Notes: a model not told the origin generated them from the sequence alone. A DNA stretch of 64,000 nucleotides from Vibrio fluvialis (GCF_900460245.1 NZ_UHIP01000002.1:1-64000); one strand, 5' to 3'. Numbered from the stretch's first letter, positions 53,023-62,583 are shown. Numbers and translations: made by a program.

Positions 53023-54177
53023 TTACAGCAGTTCCCCCCCGTCAGACAACAGCCGACGCGCCACAATCAGGCGCATGATTTCATTGGTGCCTTCGAGGAT
53101 CTGGTGCACCCGCACATCGCGGAAATGGCGCTCCAGCGGATACTCTTTGATGTAACCATAGCCGCCATACAGTTGCAGCGCGGCATCACACACCTGAAAA
53201 CCGACATCGGTAGCAAAGCGTTTCGCCATCGCGCAGTAAGCCGTCGCTTGCGGATCACCGCGATCCAGTTTGCTGGCGGCGTAACGCACCAATTGACGCG
53301 CCGCGACCAGTTCGGTCGCCATGTCCGCCAACTTGAATTGCAATCCCTGAAACTGCGCCAGCGATTGACCGAACTGTTTGCGCTCTTGCAGGTATTGCGT
53401 CGCCTGATTGAGCGCCTGTTGCGCCGTACCGACCGAGCAGGTGGCGATGTTGATTCGCCCGCCATCCAGCCCTTTCATCGCAAAGGTAAACCCTTGGCCC
53501 TCTTCGCCCAGCAAAGCACTGGCTGGCACGTGCACTTTATCGAAGGTGACCGAACGAGTCGGCTGACTGTTCCAGCCCATCTTCGGCTCTTTGCGCCCGT
53601 AGGTAATGCCGTCTGCCTGCGAGGGCACCACAAAAGCGGAAATGCCTTTCGGACCAGCCTCGCCAGTGCGCGCCATCACCACCAGCACATCGGTATCGCC
53701 GGCGCCTGAAATAAAGGTTTTGCTGCCACTCAGCAGATAGCCATCGCCGGCTTTGGTTGCTGATGTGGTGAGCGAAGCGGCATCGGAGCCCGCATTGGGT
53801 TCGGTCAAACAATAGGAGCCGAGCCATTCGCCGGTGACCAGTTTGGGACAAAACTGCGCTTTGGCATCCGCCGTTGCAAAGCTCGCGACCATCCACGTCA
53901 CCATGTTGTGAATGGTCATAAACGCGGTGGTGGAGGTACACCCCATCGCCAGTTGCTCAAAAATCAATGAGGCATCAAGGCGGCTGAGGCCAAGCCCGCC
54001 CTCGTCTTCCGGCGTGTAGAGCGAGAGGAAGCCTAGCTCGCCCGCTTCGCGCAGCACATCCTTTGGAAAGATGTGTTCTTCGTCCCACGTGGCCGCCATC
54101 GGTGCCAGCCGCTCACTGGCAAACTGGCGAGCGGTGTCAGCAAACGCTCGTTGATCTTCGTTGAATTCAAAATCCAT
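53023..54177 (-). CDS. Acyl-CoA dehydrogenase (isobutyryl-CoA/short branched-chain type)
   Basis: This FAD enzyme has 384 residues and oxidises a branched short acyl-CoA, giving electrons to ETF. It begins DFEFNEDQRAFADTARQFASERLAPMAATWDEE. The FAD/substrate region is YCLTEPNAGSDAASLTTSATKAGDGYLLSGSKTFISGAGDTDVLVVMARTG. The C-terminal domain has LQFKLADMATELVAARQLVRYAASKLD and ends with LYGGYGYIKEYPLERHFRDVRVHQILEGTNEIMRLIVAR, where the Glu of LEGTNE is the expected catalytic base (as in short/isobutyryl dehydrogenases, unlike LiuA). Valine-pathway neighbours suggest isobutyryl-CoA, with 2-methylbutyryl-CoA also possible. Confidence 0.92.
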   Translation of the reverse strand: MDFEFNEDQRAFADTARQFASERLAPMAATWDEEHIFPKDVLREAGELGFLSLYTPEDEGGLGLSRLDASLIFEQLAMGCTSTTAFMTIHNMVTWMVASFATADAKAQFCPKLVTGEWLGSYCLTEPNAGSDAASLTTSATKAGDGYLLSGSKTFISGAGDTDVLVVMARTGEAGPKGISAFVVPSQADGITYGRKEPKMGWNSQPTRSVTFDKVHVPASALLGEEGQGFTFAMKGLDGGRINIATCSVGTAQQALNQATQYLQERKQFGQSLAQFQGLQFKLADMATELVAARQLVRYAASKLDRGDPQATAYCAMAKRFATDVGFQVCDAALQLYGGYGYIKEYPLERHFRDVRVHQILEGTNEIMRLIVARRLLSDGGELL

Positions 54178-54220
54178 AATGAGCTCCGAATCGTCGTGTC
54201 GTGAAAACTAAATCTGCGGA

Positions 54221-55714
54221 TTAGCGCAGATGAATCGTCAGGTTCGGACCACTGGGAATATCGTCGTCAAACCAGCGCGCCGTGACGGTTTTGGTTTCGG
54301 TGTAAAAGCGCACCGCCTGCTTGCCGTATGCGTGCAAATCGCCGTAGAAACTGCCGCGCCAACCGGTAAATGAGAAGAATGGCAGTGGCACCGGAATGGG
54401 CACGTTGATCCCGACCTGACCCACCTGAATCTCATGCTGGAACTTGCGCGCCGCCGCGCCGCTGGCGGTGAAAATTGACGTGCCGTTGCCATACGGATTG
54501 CTGTTGATGATGTCGATGGCTTCTTCCAGCGAATCGGCTTCCAGACACACCAACACCGGGCCAAAAATTTCTTCGCGGTAAATGCTCATGTCGGTACTGA
54601 CGCCGCTAAACAGCGTCGGCCCAACCCAGTTGCCGTTGGGCAGTCCGTCGACTTCGCATTGGCGACCATCAAGTTCGCACACGGCACCTTCGTCGATCCC
54701 TTGTTGGATCAGGCATTGTACCCGCTCTTTGGCTTGTGGGCTGATCAGCGGCCCGTACGCCGCATTGCTGTCGTCCCAGCGACCCGGATGCATTTTCGCC
54801 ATCGCAGCTTTCAGATCCGGCAGCCATTTTTTCGCGCCATCCACCAGCACCGCCACCGAGATCGCCATGCAGCGCTGACCCGCCGCGCCTACCGACGCAC
54901 CGACCAGATTGTTGATCACCTGCTCTTTATTGGCATCCGGCATCACCACCATGTGGTTTTTCGCCCCGGCAAACGCCTGCACACGCTTAAAGTTCTGCGT
55001 CCCTTGCTGATAAATGTATTGCGCCACTTTCACCGAACCGACAAAAGAGATGGCTTTGATTTCAGGGTGTTCGAGCAGAAAATCGACCTGTTCTTTGCGC
55101 CCGTGAACAATTTGCAACACGCCTTTCGGCGCGCCCGCTTGTTCAAACAGTTGGGCGAGGCGAACGGACGTCAGCGGTACCTGTTCAGACGGTTTCAAGA
55201 CGAAAGTGTTACCAGCAGCAATCGCCAGCGGGAACATCCACAACGGGATCATGGCGGGGAAGTTAAATGGCGTAATACCGCAGCACACCCCCAGCGGCTG
55301 AATCATAGAGTACGTGTCGATGTCGCTGGCGACGTTTTCAACCATCTCCCCCATCATATTACTGGCGATGTTGCCCGCCTGCTCCACCACTTCGATGCCT
55401 CGCCAGATATCGCCTTTCGCATCCGCCAGTGTTTTACCGGTTTCCTGCGATAGCGTTTGCGCCAGCTCATCATGATGTTCTTTCAACAGATGTTGGTAGC
55501 GCAGCATCAGACGCGCGCGCTCTGGCACCGCAACCTGTTTCCAGCTCTGGAAAGCAATCAGCGCACTGGTGATGGCTTCGCTCATTTCGAGATCCGTTGC
55601 GCAGGGCAGCGAGGCGATGACGTCATTGGTCGCCGGATTGGTGACGTCAACCCACGCTTTGGTGGCCGACTGACGAAATTCACCATCAATGAATAAAGGA
55701 ACCGGGTTTAGCAT
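54221..55714 (-). CDS. mmsA: CoA-acylating methylmalonate-semialdehyde dehydrogenase
   Basis: MmsA converts methylmalonate semialdehyde to propionyl-CoA, the last step of valine breakdown. It has 497 residues, the normal length. Landmarks are [36 protein letters not shown] (cofactor site), [15 protein letters not shown], the catalytic Cys in [12 protein letters not shown] (followed by MAIS, typical of MmsA), EEIFGPVL and the C-terminal signature [45 protein letters not shown] 55714 has AAGGA seven bases before; ATG 55735 is in frame. It lies 139 bases after the thiolase gene. Confidence 0.96.
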   Translation of the reverse strand: MLNPVPLFIDGEFRQSATKAWVDVTNPATNDVIASLPCATDLEMSEAITSALIAFQSWKQVAVPERARLMLRYQHLLKEHHDELAQTLSQETGKTLADAKGDIWRGIEVVEQAGNIASNMMGEMVENVASDIDTYSMIQPLGVCCGITPFNFPAMIPLWMFPLAIAAGNTFVLKPSEQVPLTSVRLAQLFEQAGAPKGVLQIVHGRKEQVDFLLEHPEIKAISFVGSVKVAQYIYQQGTQNFKRVQAFAGAKNHMVVMPDANKEQVINNLVGASVGAAGQRCMAISVAVLVDGAKKWLPDLKAAMAKMHPGRWDDSNAAYGPLISPQAKERVQCLIQQGIDEGAVCELDGRQCEVDGLPNGNWVGPTLFSGVSTDMSIYREEIFGPVLVCLEADSLEEAIDIINSNPYGNGTSIFTASGAAARKFQHEIQVGQVGINVPIPVPLPFFSFTGWRGSFYGDLHAYGKQAVRFYTETKTVTARWFDDDIPSGPNLTIHLR

Positions 55715-55853
55715 AACGTTGTCCTTGTCGATCATGGGTTCAATATTGGGCGCCGCACGGGAGTTGTGCTGTATCCGTTGCCGTTGTCCGTGCGGCTCTC
55801 GCGTGTTTCACAAACGCTTTTAGTTTCAGGCTGTTAGTTTCAACCTATTGACT

Positions 55854-57074
55854 TCAGGCTTCCGACAGCGGAATTTCAATCGCGATGGCCGTGGCTTCAC
55901 CGCCGCCGATACAGAGCGATGCAACGCCGCGCATCACTTTCTGCTCTGACTTATCGCCGTTGACGCCCAGCGCCTGCAACTGACGCAGGCTGTGGATCAA
56001 CGTGACCAGAATGCGCGCGCCACTGGCTCCGATCGGGTGACCCAGCGCGCAAGCACCGCCTTTGACATTCACTTTGTCGACATCCAGCCCAAGCTGCTGC
56101 ACGGCGATTTGGGTGACCACAGCGAACGCTTCGTTAATCTCCCACAGATCGATTTCATCCACCGTCCAGTCAAGCTGCGACAGCAGTTGTTCGATGGCGT
56201 ACACCGGCGCCAGGGTAAATTCTGCTGGCAATCTGGCGTGAGTGGCGTGGCCGCGAATCACCGCTAAAGGATCCAAACCTTGCGAACGCGCGGATTCTTC
56301 ATCCATCAACATCAAGGCAGCAGCACCATCGGCGATGGCACTGGAGTTGGCCGCCGTGACACTGCCATCTTCGGCAAAGGCGGGTTTAAGCTGCGGGATT
56401 TTGTCGAGCTTGATGGAACGCGGATGTTCGTCGTAATCGAGCAGTTCGGCCTGTTTACCAAACGTCAGCGGCGTCATTTCAGCGACAAAGAGTTGCTGCT
56501 CCTGCGCTTCCCAGGCACGTTGCGCAGACAGCGCTGCCCATTCGTCCATCGCTTCGCGACTGAACTCAAGTTTGTCGGCGATCTGCTGGGCAAACACGCC
56601 CATCAGGTGCCCGTCGTAAGCATCCTGCAATCCATCGAGAAACATGTGATCAAAGGTAGTTTGGTGGCCCATCCGCATGCCACTGCGAGCGTTGCTCAGC
56701 AGGTACGGCGCATTGGTCATGCTCTCCATCCCGCCCGCAATAATGCATTGCGCACTGCCCGCTTTGATGAGGTCATGCGCCAGCATCACGGCTTTCATGC
56801 CAGAGCCACACACTTTGTTTAAGGTGGTTGCCCCCACCGAGAGCGGTAGACCCGCATTCAGTGCCGCTTGCCTTGCTGGCGCTTGGCCGCAGCCGGCAGG
56901 CAGAACGCAGCCCATGAGCACTTCATCGACTTGTTCAATGGGGGCCGATGTGTCGTTCAATGCCGCTTTAATGGCCGCTCCGCCCAATTGCGGCGCGGTG
57001 TATTCTTTCAATGCTCCCTGAAAACGCCCTTGCGGCGTTCGTTTGGCAGATACAATCCAGATGGCTTTTTCCAT
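55854..57074 (-). CDS. Acetyl-CoA C-acyltransferase (thiolase)
   Basis: The thiolase cleaves or forms beta-ketoacyl-CoA (acetoacetyl-CoA or 2-methylacetoacetyl-CoA). It has 406 residues. Nucleophilic Cys89 is in TTLNKVCGSGMKAVMLA. Then come NEAFAVV (Asn-Glu-Ala-Phe), the His of GGACALGHPIGASGARI and the second Cys in ASLCIGGGEATA, so all catalytic residues are present. ATG 57074 follows GAGGAC. An upstream in-frame start at 57155 has no family match. The promoter faces liuR across two LiuR-type palindromes, so this gene and the valine operon behind it are probably co-regulated with leucine genes. Confidence 0.92.
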   Translation of the reverse strand: MEKAIWIVSAKRTPQGRFQGALKEYTAPQLGGAAIKAALNDTSAPIEQVDEVLMGCVLPAGCGQAPARQAALNAGLPLSVGATTLNKVCGSGMKAVMLAHDLIKAGSAQCIIAGGMESMTNAPYLLSNARSGMRMGHQTTFDHMFLDGLQDAYDGHLMGVFAQQIADKLEFSREAMDEWAALSAQRAWEAQEQQLFVAEMTPLTFGKQAELLDYDEHPRSIKLDKIPQLKPAFAEDGSVTAANSSAIADGAAALMLMDEESARSQGLDPLAVIRGHATHARLPAEFTLAPVYAIEQLLSQLDWTVDEIDLWEINEAFAVVTQIAVQQLGLDVDKVNVKGGACALGHPIGASGARILVTLIHSLRQLQALGVNGDKSEQKVMRGVASLCIGGGEATAIAIEIPLSEA

Positions 57075-57204
57075 GCCCCGTCCTCTTTGACGAAAGTGAT
57101 GACCACAGATTGGCGCAAAGTCAGGTACTGCTGAATACGGCGACAAACGGTGCACAGGCGCCGTTTGGTCATTTCAACCCGGCGATTTTTCGCCCTGCGG
57201 TTTC

Positions 57205-57220
57205 TTGACGTTTACGTAAG
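57205..57220. promoter_or_regulatory. LiuR-type operator, thiolase side
   Basis: TTGACGTTTACGTAAG. One of two imperfect palindromes with ACGTTTACGT/ACGTAAACGT cores, 29 bases apart centre to centre, in the thiolase/liuR divergent spacer. Confidence 0.75.
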
Positions 57221-57233
57221 CATAGCACTAACA

Positions 57234-57249
57234 TTTACGTAAACGTAAA
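57234..57249. promoter_or_regulatory. LiuR-type operator, liuR side
   Basis: TTTACGTAAACGTAAA. This is the second palindrome of the pair and matches the reverse complement of the etf/ETF-QO site in all but one base. It lies about 105 bases before the liuR start. Confidence 0.78.
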
Positions 57250-57353
57250 GAAACAAAATAACAACAATAAGATTTTCTCATCGGCCTCTGTAACCGATTT
57301 TGAACAGCACAAACGATCCTCAACCACAATGAGCAGTTGGAGGACATCATCAG

Positions 57354-57722
57354 GTGGAAACTTTTAAAATCAGTGAACTCGCAAAAGAGTTCGACATTAC
57401 GACAAGAAGCATTCGTTTTTACGAAGACATGGGATTAATCGAGCCAGAGCGCAAAGGCACAGTGCGAATCTATCACCGCAGAGACAAGATTCGCCTCAAG
57501 CTGATTATGCGCGGTAAACGCCTTGGGTTTTCTCTGGCCGAGATTCGCGAATTGTTTGAGCTTTACGATGCTCATCAAGGCGAGACACAGTTGGTGAAAA
57601 TGCTCAACATTATCGATGAAAAGAAAGCGGTGCTTCAGCGCCAGCTAGATGACATCGGTGTGGTGATGGGCGAACTGGAAGCAGCCCGCCAACGATGCGA
57701 GCTGGCGCTGAAAGCCCAATAA
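57354..57722 (+). CDS. liuR: MerR-family regulator of leucine/isovalerate catabolism
   Basis: The protein has 122 residues. The MerR winged HTH is at residues 3-70 (FKISELAKEFDITTRSIRFYEDMGLIEPERKGTVRIYHRRDKIRLKLIMRGKRLGFSLAEIRELFELYD). A coiled-coil dimerisation helix follows (about 80-120). It lacks the cysteines of metal sensors, as expected for LiuR. GTG 57354 is the start, with GGAGG ten bases before. It is first in the liuR-A-B-C-E cluster, divergent from the thiolase/mms operon, with two matching palindromes in its promoter. Control of liu, mms and etf genes is inferred from those sites. Confidence 0.9.
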   Translation: METFKISELAKEFDITTRSIRFYEDMGLIEPERKGTVRIYHRRDKIRLKLIMRGKRLGFSLAEIRELFELYDAHQGETQLVKMLNIIDEKKAVLQRQLDDIGVVMGELEAARQRCELALKAQ

Positions 57723-57789
57723 CCTGAGCCGTTTCATCGTTCTCATCCGCTTGCGTTCCACTGCCTGAATGCAAGCTTATGGAGGTGTT

Positions 57790-58959
57790 ATGAACAGCCA
57801 GTACCCGTCGCTTAATTTCGGTCTCGGTGAAACACTGGATTTGCTCAAAGAGCAGGTTCATGCGTTTGCCAGCGAACACATCGCCCCACTTGCGGCGCAA
57901 ATCGACCACGATAATCAATTTCCTGTGCATCTCTGGCCCCTGTTTGGCGACATGGGGCTGCTCGGCGTGACGGTCGATGAAGCCTGCGGCGGCGCAGAGA
58001 TGGGTTACCTTGCCCATGTGCTGGCGATGGAGGAGATCAGCCGCGCGTCGGCGTCCGTCGGCCTCAGCTATGGCGCCCATTCCAACCTGTGCGTCAATCA
58101 ACTGTTTCGTAACGGCAATGCCAAGCAGCGCGAGGCATACCTGCCCAAACTGCTGGATGGGTCATGGGTGGGCGCGTTGGCAATGAGTGAACCCAATGCG
58201 GGCTCGGATGTCGTCAGCATGCAGCTCAAAGCCGAGCGTCAGGGCGATCACTTTGTGCTCAACGGCAGCAAAATGTGGATCACCAACGGCCCGGATGCGC
58301 AGGTGGTCATTGTCTACGCCAAGACCGATCCCAATGCCAAATCGCGCGGCATCACCGCGTTTATCGTCGAACGCGATTTCCCCGGCTTTTACCCGGCGCA
58401 GAAGCTCGACAAACTCGGCATGCGCGGCTCCAATACCTGTGAACTGGTGTTTGAAAACTGCCCCGTTCCGGCTGAGAACATACTGGGCGAACTCAACCAA
58501 GGCATCGAAGTGCTGATGAGCGGGCTGGATTACGAACGTGTGGTACTGGCCGCCGGGCCGCTGGGCATTATGCAGGCGTGTCTCGATCTGGTGCTGCCGT
58601 ATGTGCACGACCGCAAACAGTTTGGTCACGCGATTGGCGAATTCCAGCTGGTACAGGCCAAAGTCGCTGATATGTACACCCGCCTGAATGCTGCACGTGC
58701 CTATGTTTACGCGGTCGCCAATGCCTGTGATCGCGGCGAAGTGACGCGCAAAGATTCCGCGGGCGTCATTCTTTACGCCGCCGAACTGGCCACCCAAATG
58801 GCGCTGGATGCGATTCAACTACTCGGCGGCAACGGCTATATCAATGAGTTTCCGGCCGGGCGCCTGCTGCGCGATGCCAAACTGTATGAAATTGGCGCGG
58901 GCACCTCAGAGATCCGCCGCATTCTGATTGGTCGTGAACTGTTTGAAGAGTCGCGCTAA
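57790..58959 (+). CDS. liuA: Isovaleryl-CoA dehydrogenase
   Basis: LiuA oxidises isovaleryl-CoA to 3-methylcrotonyl-CoA, with ETF as electron acceptor. It has 389 residues. Typical stretches are [52 protein letters not shown] and [51 protein letters not shown]. The catalytic Glu is at residue 249 in [20 protein letters not shown], the position characteristic of isovaleryl-CoA dehydrogenases (in the LEGTNE position there is GAGTSE). ATG 57790 has GGAGG nine bases before. It lies 67 bases after liuR. Confidence 0.96.
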   Translation: MNSQYPSLNFGLGETLDLLKEQVHAFASEHIAPLAAQIDHDNQFPVHLWPLFGDMGLLGVTVDEACGGAEMGYLAHVLAMEEISRASASVGLSYGAHSNLCVNQLFRNGNAKQREAYLPKLLDGSWVGALAMSEPNAGSDVVSMQLKAERQGDHFVLNGSKMWITNGPDAQVVIVYAKTDPNAKSRGITAFIVERDFPGFYPAQKLDKLGMRGSNTCELVFENCPVPAENILGELNQGIEVLMSGLDYERVVLAAGPLGIMQACLDLVLPYVHDRKQFGHAIGEFQLVQAKVADMYTRLNAARAYVYAVANACDRGEVTRKDSAGVILYAAELATQMALDAIQLLGGNGYINEFPAGRLLRDAKLYEIGAGTSEIRRILIGRELFEESR

Positions 58960-58978
58960 GGCGTGTAACGGAGACGCA

Positions 58979-60580
58979 ATGGCTGTGATAAAAACGAAAG
59001 CAAAACCTGAATCAGACCTGTTTCAGGCCAACGTCACCCACATGAGTGAACTGGTGAAGCAACTGCACACGCATCGTCAGGCACTCCAACTGGGCGCCGG
59101 AGAAAAGGCGATTGAACGCCAGCGGCAAAAAGGCAAACTGCCCGTGCGCGAACGGATGCAACGCTTGCTTGACGACGATTCATTCTTTCTTGAGGTCGGT
59201 CAGTTTGCAGCCTGGCAAGTGTATGAAGAATCAGTGCCGTGCGCTGGCGTGGTTGCAGGCATTGGCAAAATTCACGGCATCGAGTGCATGATTATTGCCA
59301 ACGATCCCGCCGTCAAAGGCGGTACCTATTATCCGTTAACGGTCAAAAAACATCTGCGCGCACAGCAGATTGCGCAGCGCTGCCAATTGCCTTGTGTCTA
59401 TCTGGTCGACTCCGGCGGAGCGAACCTGCCTCATCAGGCGGACGTGTTTCCCGATCGCGATCATTTTGGGCGCATTTTCTACAATCAGGCACGCATGTCG
59501 GCGCAAGGCATTCCTCAGATTGCGGTGGTAATGGGGTTGTGCACCGCCGGCGGCGCTTACATTCCGGCCATGGCAGACGTCGCCATCATCGTCAAACAGC
59601 AAGGCACCATCTTTCTCGCTGGCCCACCTTTGGTGAAGGCGGCAACCGGAGAAGTAGTGACCGATGAAGAACTGGGCGGCGCGGATGTGCACTGCAAAAA
59701 GTCCGGCGTGGCCGATTACTATGCGGATGACGATGCGCACGCACTGGCGCTGGCTCGCCAAGCCATCGCCAGCACCAACCAATCACCGACACTCGCACAA
59801 AAAGAATACTTACCGCCACGATATGACGCGCAAGAGCTATACGGCATCGTCAACGCAGATCTCCGGTTGTCGTTTGACGTGCGCGAAATCATTGCCCGCT
59901 TAGTGGACGATTCCGAGTTTGATGAATTCAAAGCGTTGTATGGCAGCACGTTGGTGTGCGGCTTTGCTCAGTTGCACGGCCATCGCATTGGCATTGTCGC
60001 CAACAACGGTATTCTGTTTTCCGAATCGGCGCAAAAAGGCGCGCACTTCATCGAGCTGTGCGCCAAACGTAAAATCCCGCTGCTGTTTTTGCAAAACATC
60101 ACCGGATTTATGGTGGGCAAGAAAGTGGAAGCGGAAGGCATCGCCAAGCACGGCGCTAAGCTGGTGATGGCGGTGGCGTGTGCCGATGTGCCCAAATTCA
60201 CCGTGATCATCGGCGGTTCTTATGGTGCAGGAAACTACGGCATGTGCGGGCGGGCGTACGATCCCACCATGATGTGGATGTGGCCTAACGCACGAATATC
60301 GGTGATGGGTGGCGAACAGGCAGCAGGCGTACTGACGCAGGTGCGGCGCGAGGTGAAAGCGCGCCAGCAGGAAGCGTGGCCGGATGACGAAGCCAGAGCG
60401 TTTCGCGACTCGATTGTTGAGTTGTACGACACGCAAGGCAGCCCCTACTACGCCAGCGCGAGGCTCTGGGACGACGGAATTTTGGATCCGCTCGAAACCC
60501 GTGATGTTCTGGGCCAAGCGTTAAATGCCGCGTTGCGAGCGCCAATTGCCGACAGCCAGTTTGGTATTTTCCGAATGTAA
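58979..60580 (+). CDS. liuB: Methylcrotonyl-CoA carboxylase, carboxyltransferase (beta) subunit
   Basis: LiuB transfers the carboxyl group from carboxybiotin to 3-methylcrotonyl-CoA, giving 3-methylglutaconyl-CoA. It has 533 residues (family about 535). The N-half has [26 protein letters not shown] and [63 protein letters not shown]. The C-half has [86 protein letters not shown]. Both oxyanion-hole loops are intact. It needs a biotin carboxylase/carrier (alpha) subunit, which is not encoded in this window. ATG 58979 follows GGAGACGC. Confidence 0.95.
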   Translation: MAVIKTKAKPESDLFQANVTHMSELVKQLHTHRQALQLGAGEKAIERQRQKGKLPVRERMQRLLDDDSFFLEVGQFAAWQVYEESVPCAGVVAGIGKIHGIECMIIANDPAVKGGTYYPLTVKKHLRAQQIAQRCQLPCVYLVDSGGANLPHQADVFPDRDHFGRIFYNQARMSAQGIPQIAVVMGLCTAGGAYIPAMADVAIIVKQQGTIFLAGPPLVKAATGEVVTDEELGGADVHCKKSGVADYYADDDAHALALARQAIASTNQSPTLAQKEYLPPRYDAQELYGIVNADLRLSFDVREIIARLVDDSEFDEFKALYGSTLVCGFAQLHGHRIGIVANNGILFSESAQKGAHFIELCAKRKIPLLFLQNITGFMVGKKVEAEGIAKHGAKLVMAVACADVPKFTVIIGGSYGAGNYGMCGRAYDPTMMWMWPNARISVMGGEQAAGVLTQVRREVKARQQEAWPDDEARAFRDSIVELYDTQGSPYYASARLWDDGILDPLETRDVLGQALNAALRAPIADSQFGIFRM

Positions 60581-60594
60581 GCGGGAGGAGAACA

Positions 60595-61434
60595 ATGAAC
60601 CCTCGTCAAAGCGATGTGTTGTGTGAAGTGTCCGCTGACGGCATCGCCACGTTAACCCTCAACCGCGTCGAGAAGCACAACGCGTTTGATGATGTGATGA
60701 TTTCGCAGTTGCTGGATAAGCTCACTCAGCTTCAATCCAACCCCGCCGTGCGCATTCTGTTGCTGCAAGCTAACGGGCAACACTTTTCTGCGGGCGCCGA
60801 TCTGCAATGGATGCGCTCGATGGCCAGTAAATCCCGTTCCGATAATCACAGTGACGCGGCGCAACTAGCGCTGCTGATGCAGACGCTGGACACGTTCCCG
60901 CACCCAACCATGGCTATCGTGCAAGGCAGTGCCTTTGGTGGATCCTTGGGTTTGATTTGCTGCTGCGACATTGCGCTGGCCGCGCCGAATGCGCGCTTTT
61001 GCCTGAGCGAAGTGCGCCTCGGGCTGATTCCTGCCACCATCGGCCCTTATGTTTGCCGCGCCATGGGGAATCGCCAAGCGCGGCGCTACATGCTGAGCGC
61101 AGAAACGATTGACGCCGCTACTGCGCTCAACCTCGGTTTGGTGCATCAGGTGGTCGGCTATCAGCCGGATGCTCTCGAACAAGCGGTCAACCAGTTCACC
61201 ATGCAACTCCTAGCCAATAGCCCGGCCGCCCTGACGCAGGCCAAAGCCTTGTGCGCCCGCTGCGACGCCGAACCGATTGATCAAAAGCTGATTGCGCACA
61301 CCAGCCAAGTGATCGCCGAACTGCGGATTTCGGCGCAGGGACAGGAAGGACTCAACGCGTTTGTTGACAAACGCACACCGGACTGGCGCGCCGCAGACAT
61401 TCAAACCGAAAACAAGCAAGACGGAGGCCAATGA
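60595..61434 (+). CDS. liuC: Methylglutaconyl-CoA hydratase (enoyl-CoA hydratase family)
   Basis: LiuC hydrates 3-methylglutaconyl-CoA to HMG-CoA. It has 279 residues. The crotonase landmarks are HFSAGADLQWMRSMA, the oxyanion/active-site stretch AIVQGSAFGGSLGLICCCDIALAAPNARFCLSEVRLGLIPATIGPYV (with SLGL and the Ser-Glu-Val-Arg loop of the methylglutaconyl branch), and the end LNAFVDKRTPDW. About 14 residues (AADIQTENKQDGGQ) follow beyond the usual end. GGGAGGAG precedes the ATG. Its stop overlaps the HMG-CoA lyase start; in related operons the carboxylase alpha-subunit gene usually sits at exactly this place. Confidence 0.92.
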   Translation: MNPRQSDVLCEVSADGIATLTLNRVEKHNAFDDVMISQLLDKLTQLQSNPAVRILLLQANGQHFSAGADLQWMRSMASKSRSDNHSDAAQLALLMQTLDTFPHPTMAIVQGSAFGGSLGLICCCDIALAAPNARFCLSEVRLGLIPATIGPYVCRAMGNRQARRYMLSAETIDAATALNLGLVHQVVGYQPDALEQAVNQFTMQLLANSPAALTQAKALCARCDAEPIDQKLIAHTSQVIAELRISAQGQEGLNAFVDKRTPDWRAADIQTENKQDGGQ

Positions 61435-62360
61435 TGTCACTGCCCTCAAAAGTGACGATTGTGGAAGTTGGCGCGCGCGATGGGCTGCAAAACGAAGATT
61501 TTGTCAGCACCGATGCCAAAGTGGCGCTGATCAATCAACTGTCGCAAACCGGACTAAGCCACATTGAAGCGGGCTCGTTTGTGTCATCGAAATGGGTGCC
61601 GCAGATGGCTGATTCCAGCGAAGTGTTCGCGCGCATTGAGCGAGAAGACGGCGTGATTTACGCCGCCCTCACCCCCAATCTGCAAGGTTTTGAACAGGCC
61701 ATGGCCAGCGGCGCCAATCAAGTGGCCATCTTTACCTCATCGTCCGAAGGCTTTTGCCAGCGCAACATCAACTGTTCGATTGCCGAAAGTCTGAAGCGCT
61801 TTGAACCGCTGATGCAGGCGGCGAAAACGCAACACATTCCGGTGCGCGGTTATCTCTCTTGCGTCGCGGACTGCCCCTATGATGGCCCGACCCAACCCGA
61901 ACAGGTTGCCAGCGTGGCGGCGGATTTACTCGCCCTGGGCTGCTATGAAATCTCACTTGGCGATACCATCGGCACCGGCACACCGCTGCGCATCGCGCGG
62001 ATGCTAGAAGCAGTACAACGCCATGTGCCCACCGAGCAACTGGCCGTTCATTTTCACGATACGTGGGGACAAGCGCTGGCCAATCTCTATCAGGCTTTGT
62101 CGATGGGCATTACGACGCTGGACAGCAGCGTAGCCGGGCTCGGCGGGTGCCCATACGCTTTTGGCGCCGCAGGCAATGTGGCGACAGAAGATGTGCTCTA
62201 TTTGTGTCATGGGTTGGGGATTGAAACTGGGGTAGATTTACCTGCTGTGGCGCGTGCAGGCTGGGCGATCAGCGCCGAACTGGCACGAATGCCGACCTCT
62301 AAAGTCTCGCTCGCGCTGCATCAGCAGGCAATCGCGGCGACAAAAACAAAGCAGCACTGA
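61431..62360 (+). CDS. liuE: Hydroxymethylglutaryl-CoA lyase
   Basis: HMG-CoA lyase splits HMG-CoA into acetyl-CoA and acetoacetate, ending leucine breakdown. It has 309 residues. The N-terminal metal-binding signature is VTIVEVGARDGLQNEDFVS. SCVADCPYDGPT and YEISLGDTIGTGTP follow, then the metal-binding HFHDTWGQALAN. The active-site cysteine loop is LDSSVAGLGGCPYAFGAAGNVATED, which fits the family pattern. Two ATGs in tandem (61431, 61434) start the gene, with GGAGG six bases before the first; the first overlaps the liuC stop. A weak hairpin around 62349-62374 follows the stop without a T-run. Confidence 0.96.
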   Translation: MMSLPSKVTIVEVGARDGLQNEDFVSTDAKVALINQLSQTGLSHIEAGSFVSSKWVPQMADSSEVFARIEREDGVIYAALTPNLQGFEQAMASGANQVAIFTSSSEGFCQRNINCSIAESLKRFEPLMQAAKTQHIPVRGYLSCVADCPYDGPTQPEQVASVAADLLALGCYEISLGDTIGTGTPLRIARMLEAVQRHVPTEQLAVHFHDTWGQALANLYQALSMGITTLDSSVAGLGGCPYAFGAAGNVATEDVLYLCHGLGIETGVDLPAVARAGWAISAELARMPTSKVSLALHQQAIAATKTKQH

Positions 62361-62457
62361 TTGCACTGCTTTGCTGAAAACCTGAAGTTGGAAACTAAGA
62401 GCGGAATAGATAGATGAAAAACCAGCTCAATTCAAAGCCGTTACCCCTTATGCGCAG

Positions 62458-62583
62458 ATACCCAAACAACTTGGAGTTGCAGGTAGGCGGCAAATGAGTA
62501 AGTCCCCATGAGCATAGATACGCTATGTGATTGGGGTGAATGAATGCAGCCAACACCGCTGCAACTTCAAGTAGGAAGGGTAT
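62458..62583. repeat. ERIC-type intergenic repeat, about 126 bp
   Basis: The outer arms are inverted (ATACCC...TTGGAGTTGCAG on the left, CTGCAACTTCAAGTAGG...GGGTAT on the right). The inside carries the ERIC hallmarks AGGTAGGCGGCAAATGAGTA, AGTCCCCATGAGCATAG and TGTGATTGGGGTGAATGAAT. The length matches full ERIC elements of enterobacteria and vibrios. The whole unit can fold into one long hairpin. Its right end overlaps the 3' end of the GNAT gene by 17 bases. Confidence 0.9.

Noticed and set aside
54659..55453. A 264-codon plus-strand frame opposite mmsA
   Set aside because: His/Arg/Phe-rich antisense sequence; mmsA on the minus strand is complete with catalytic cysteine.
62349..62374. AAAGCAG / CTGCTTT hairpin at the liuE stop as a terminator
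   Set aside because: The stem is short and overlaps the coding end, with no T-run. The ERIC element further on may serve as the 3' structure instead.
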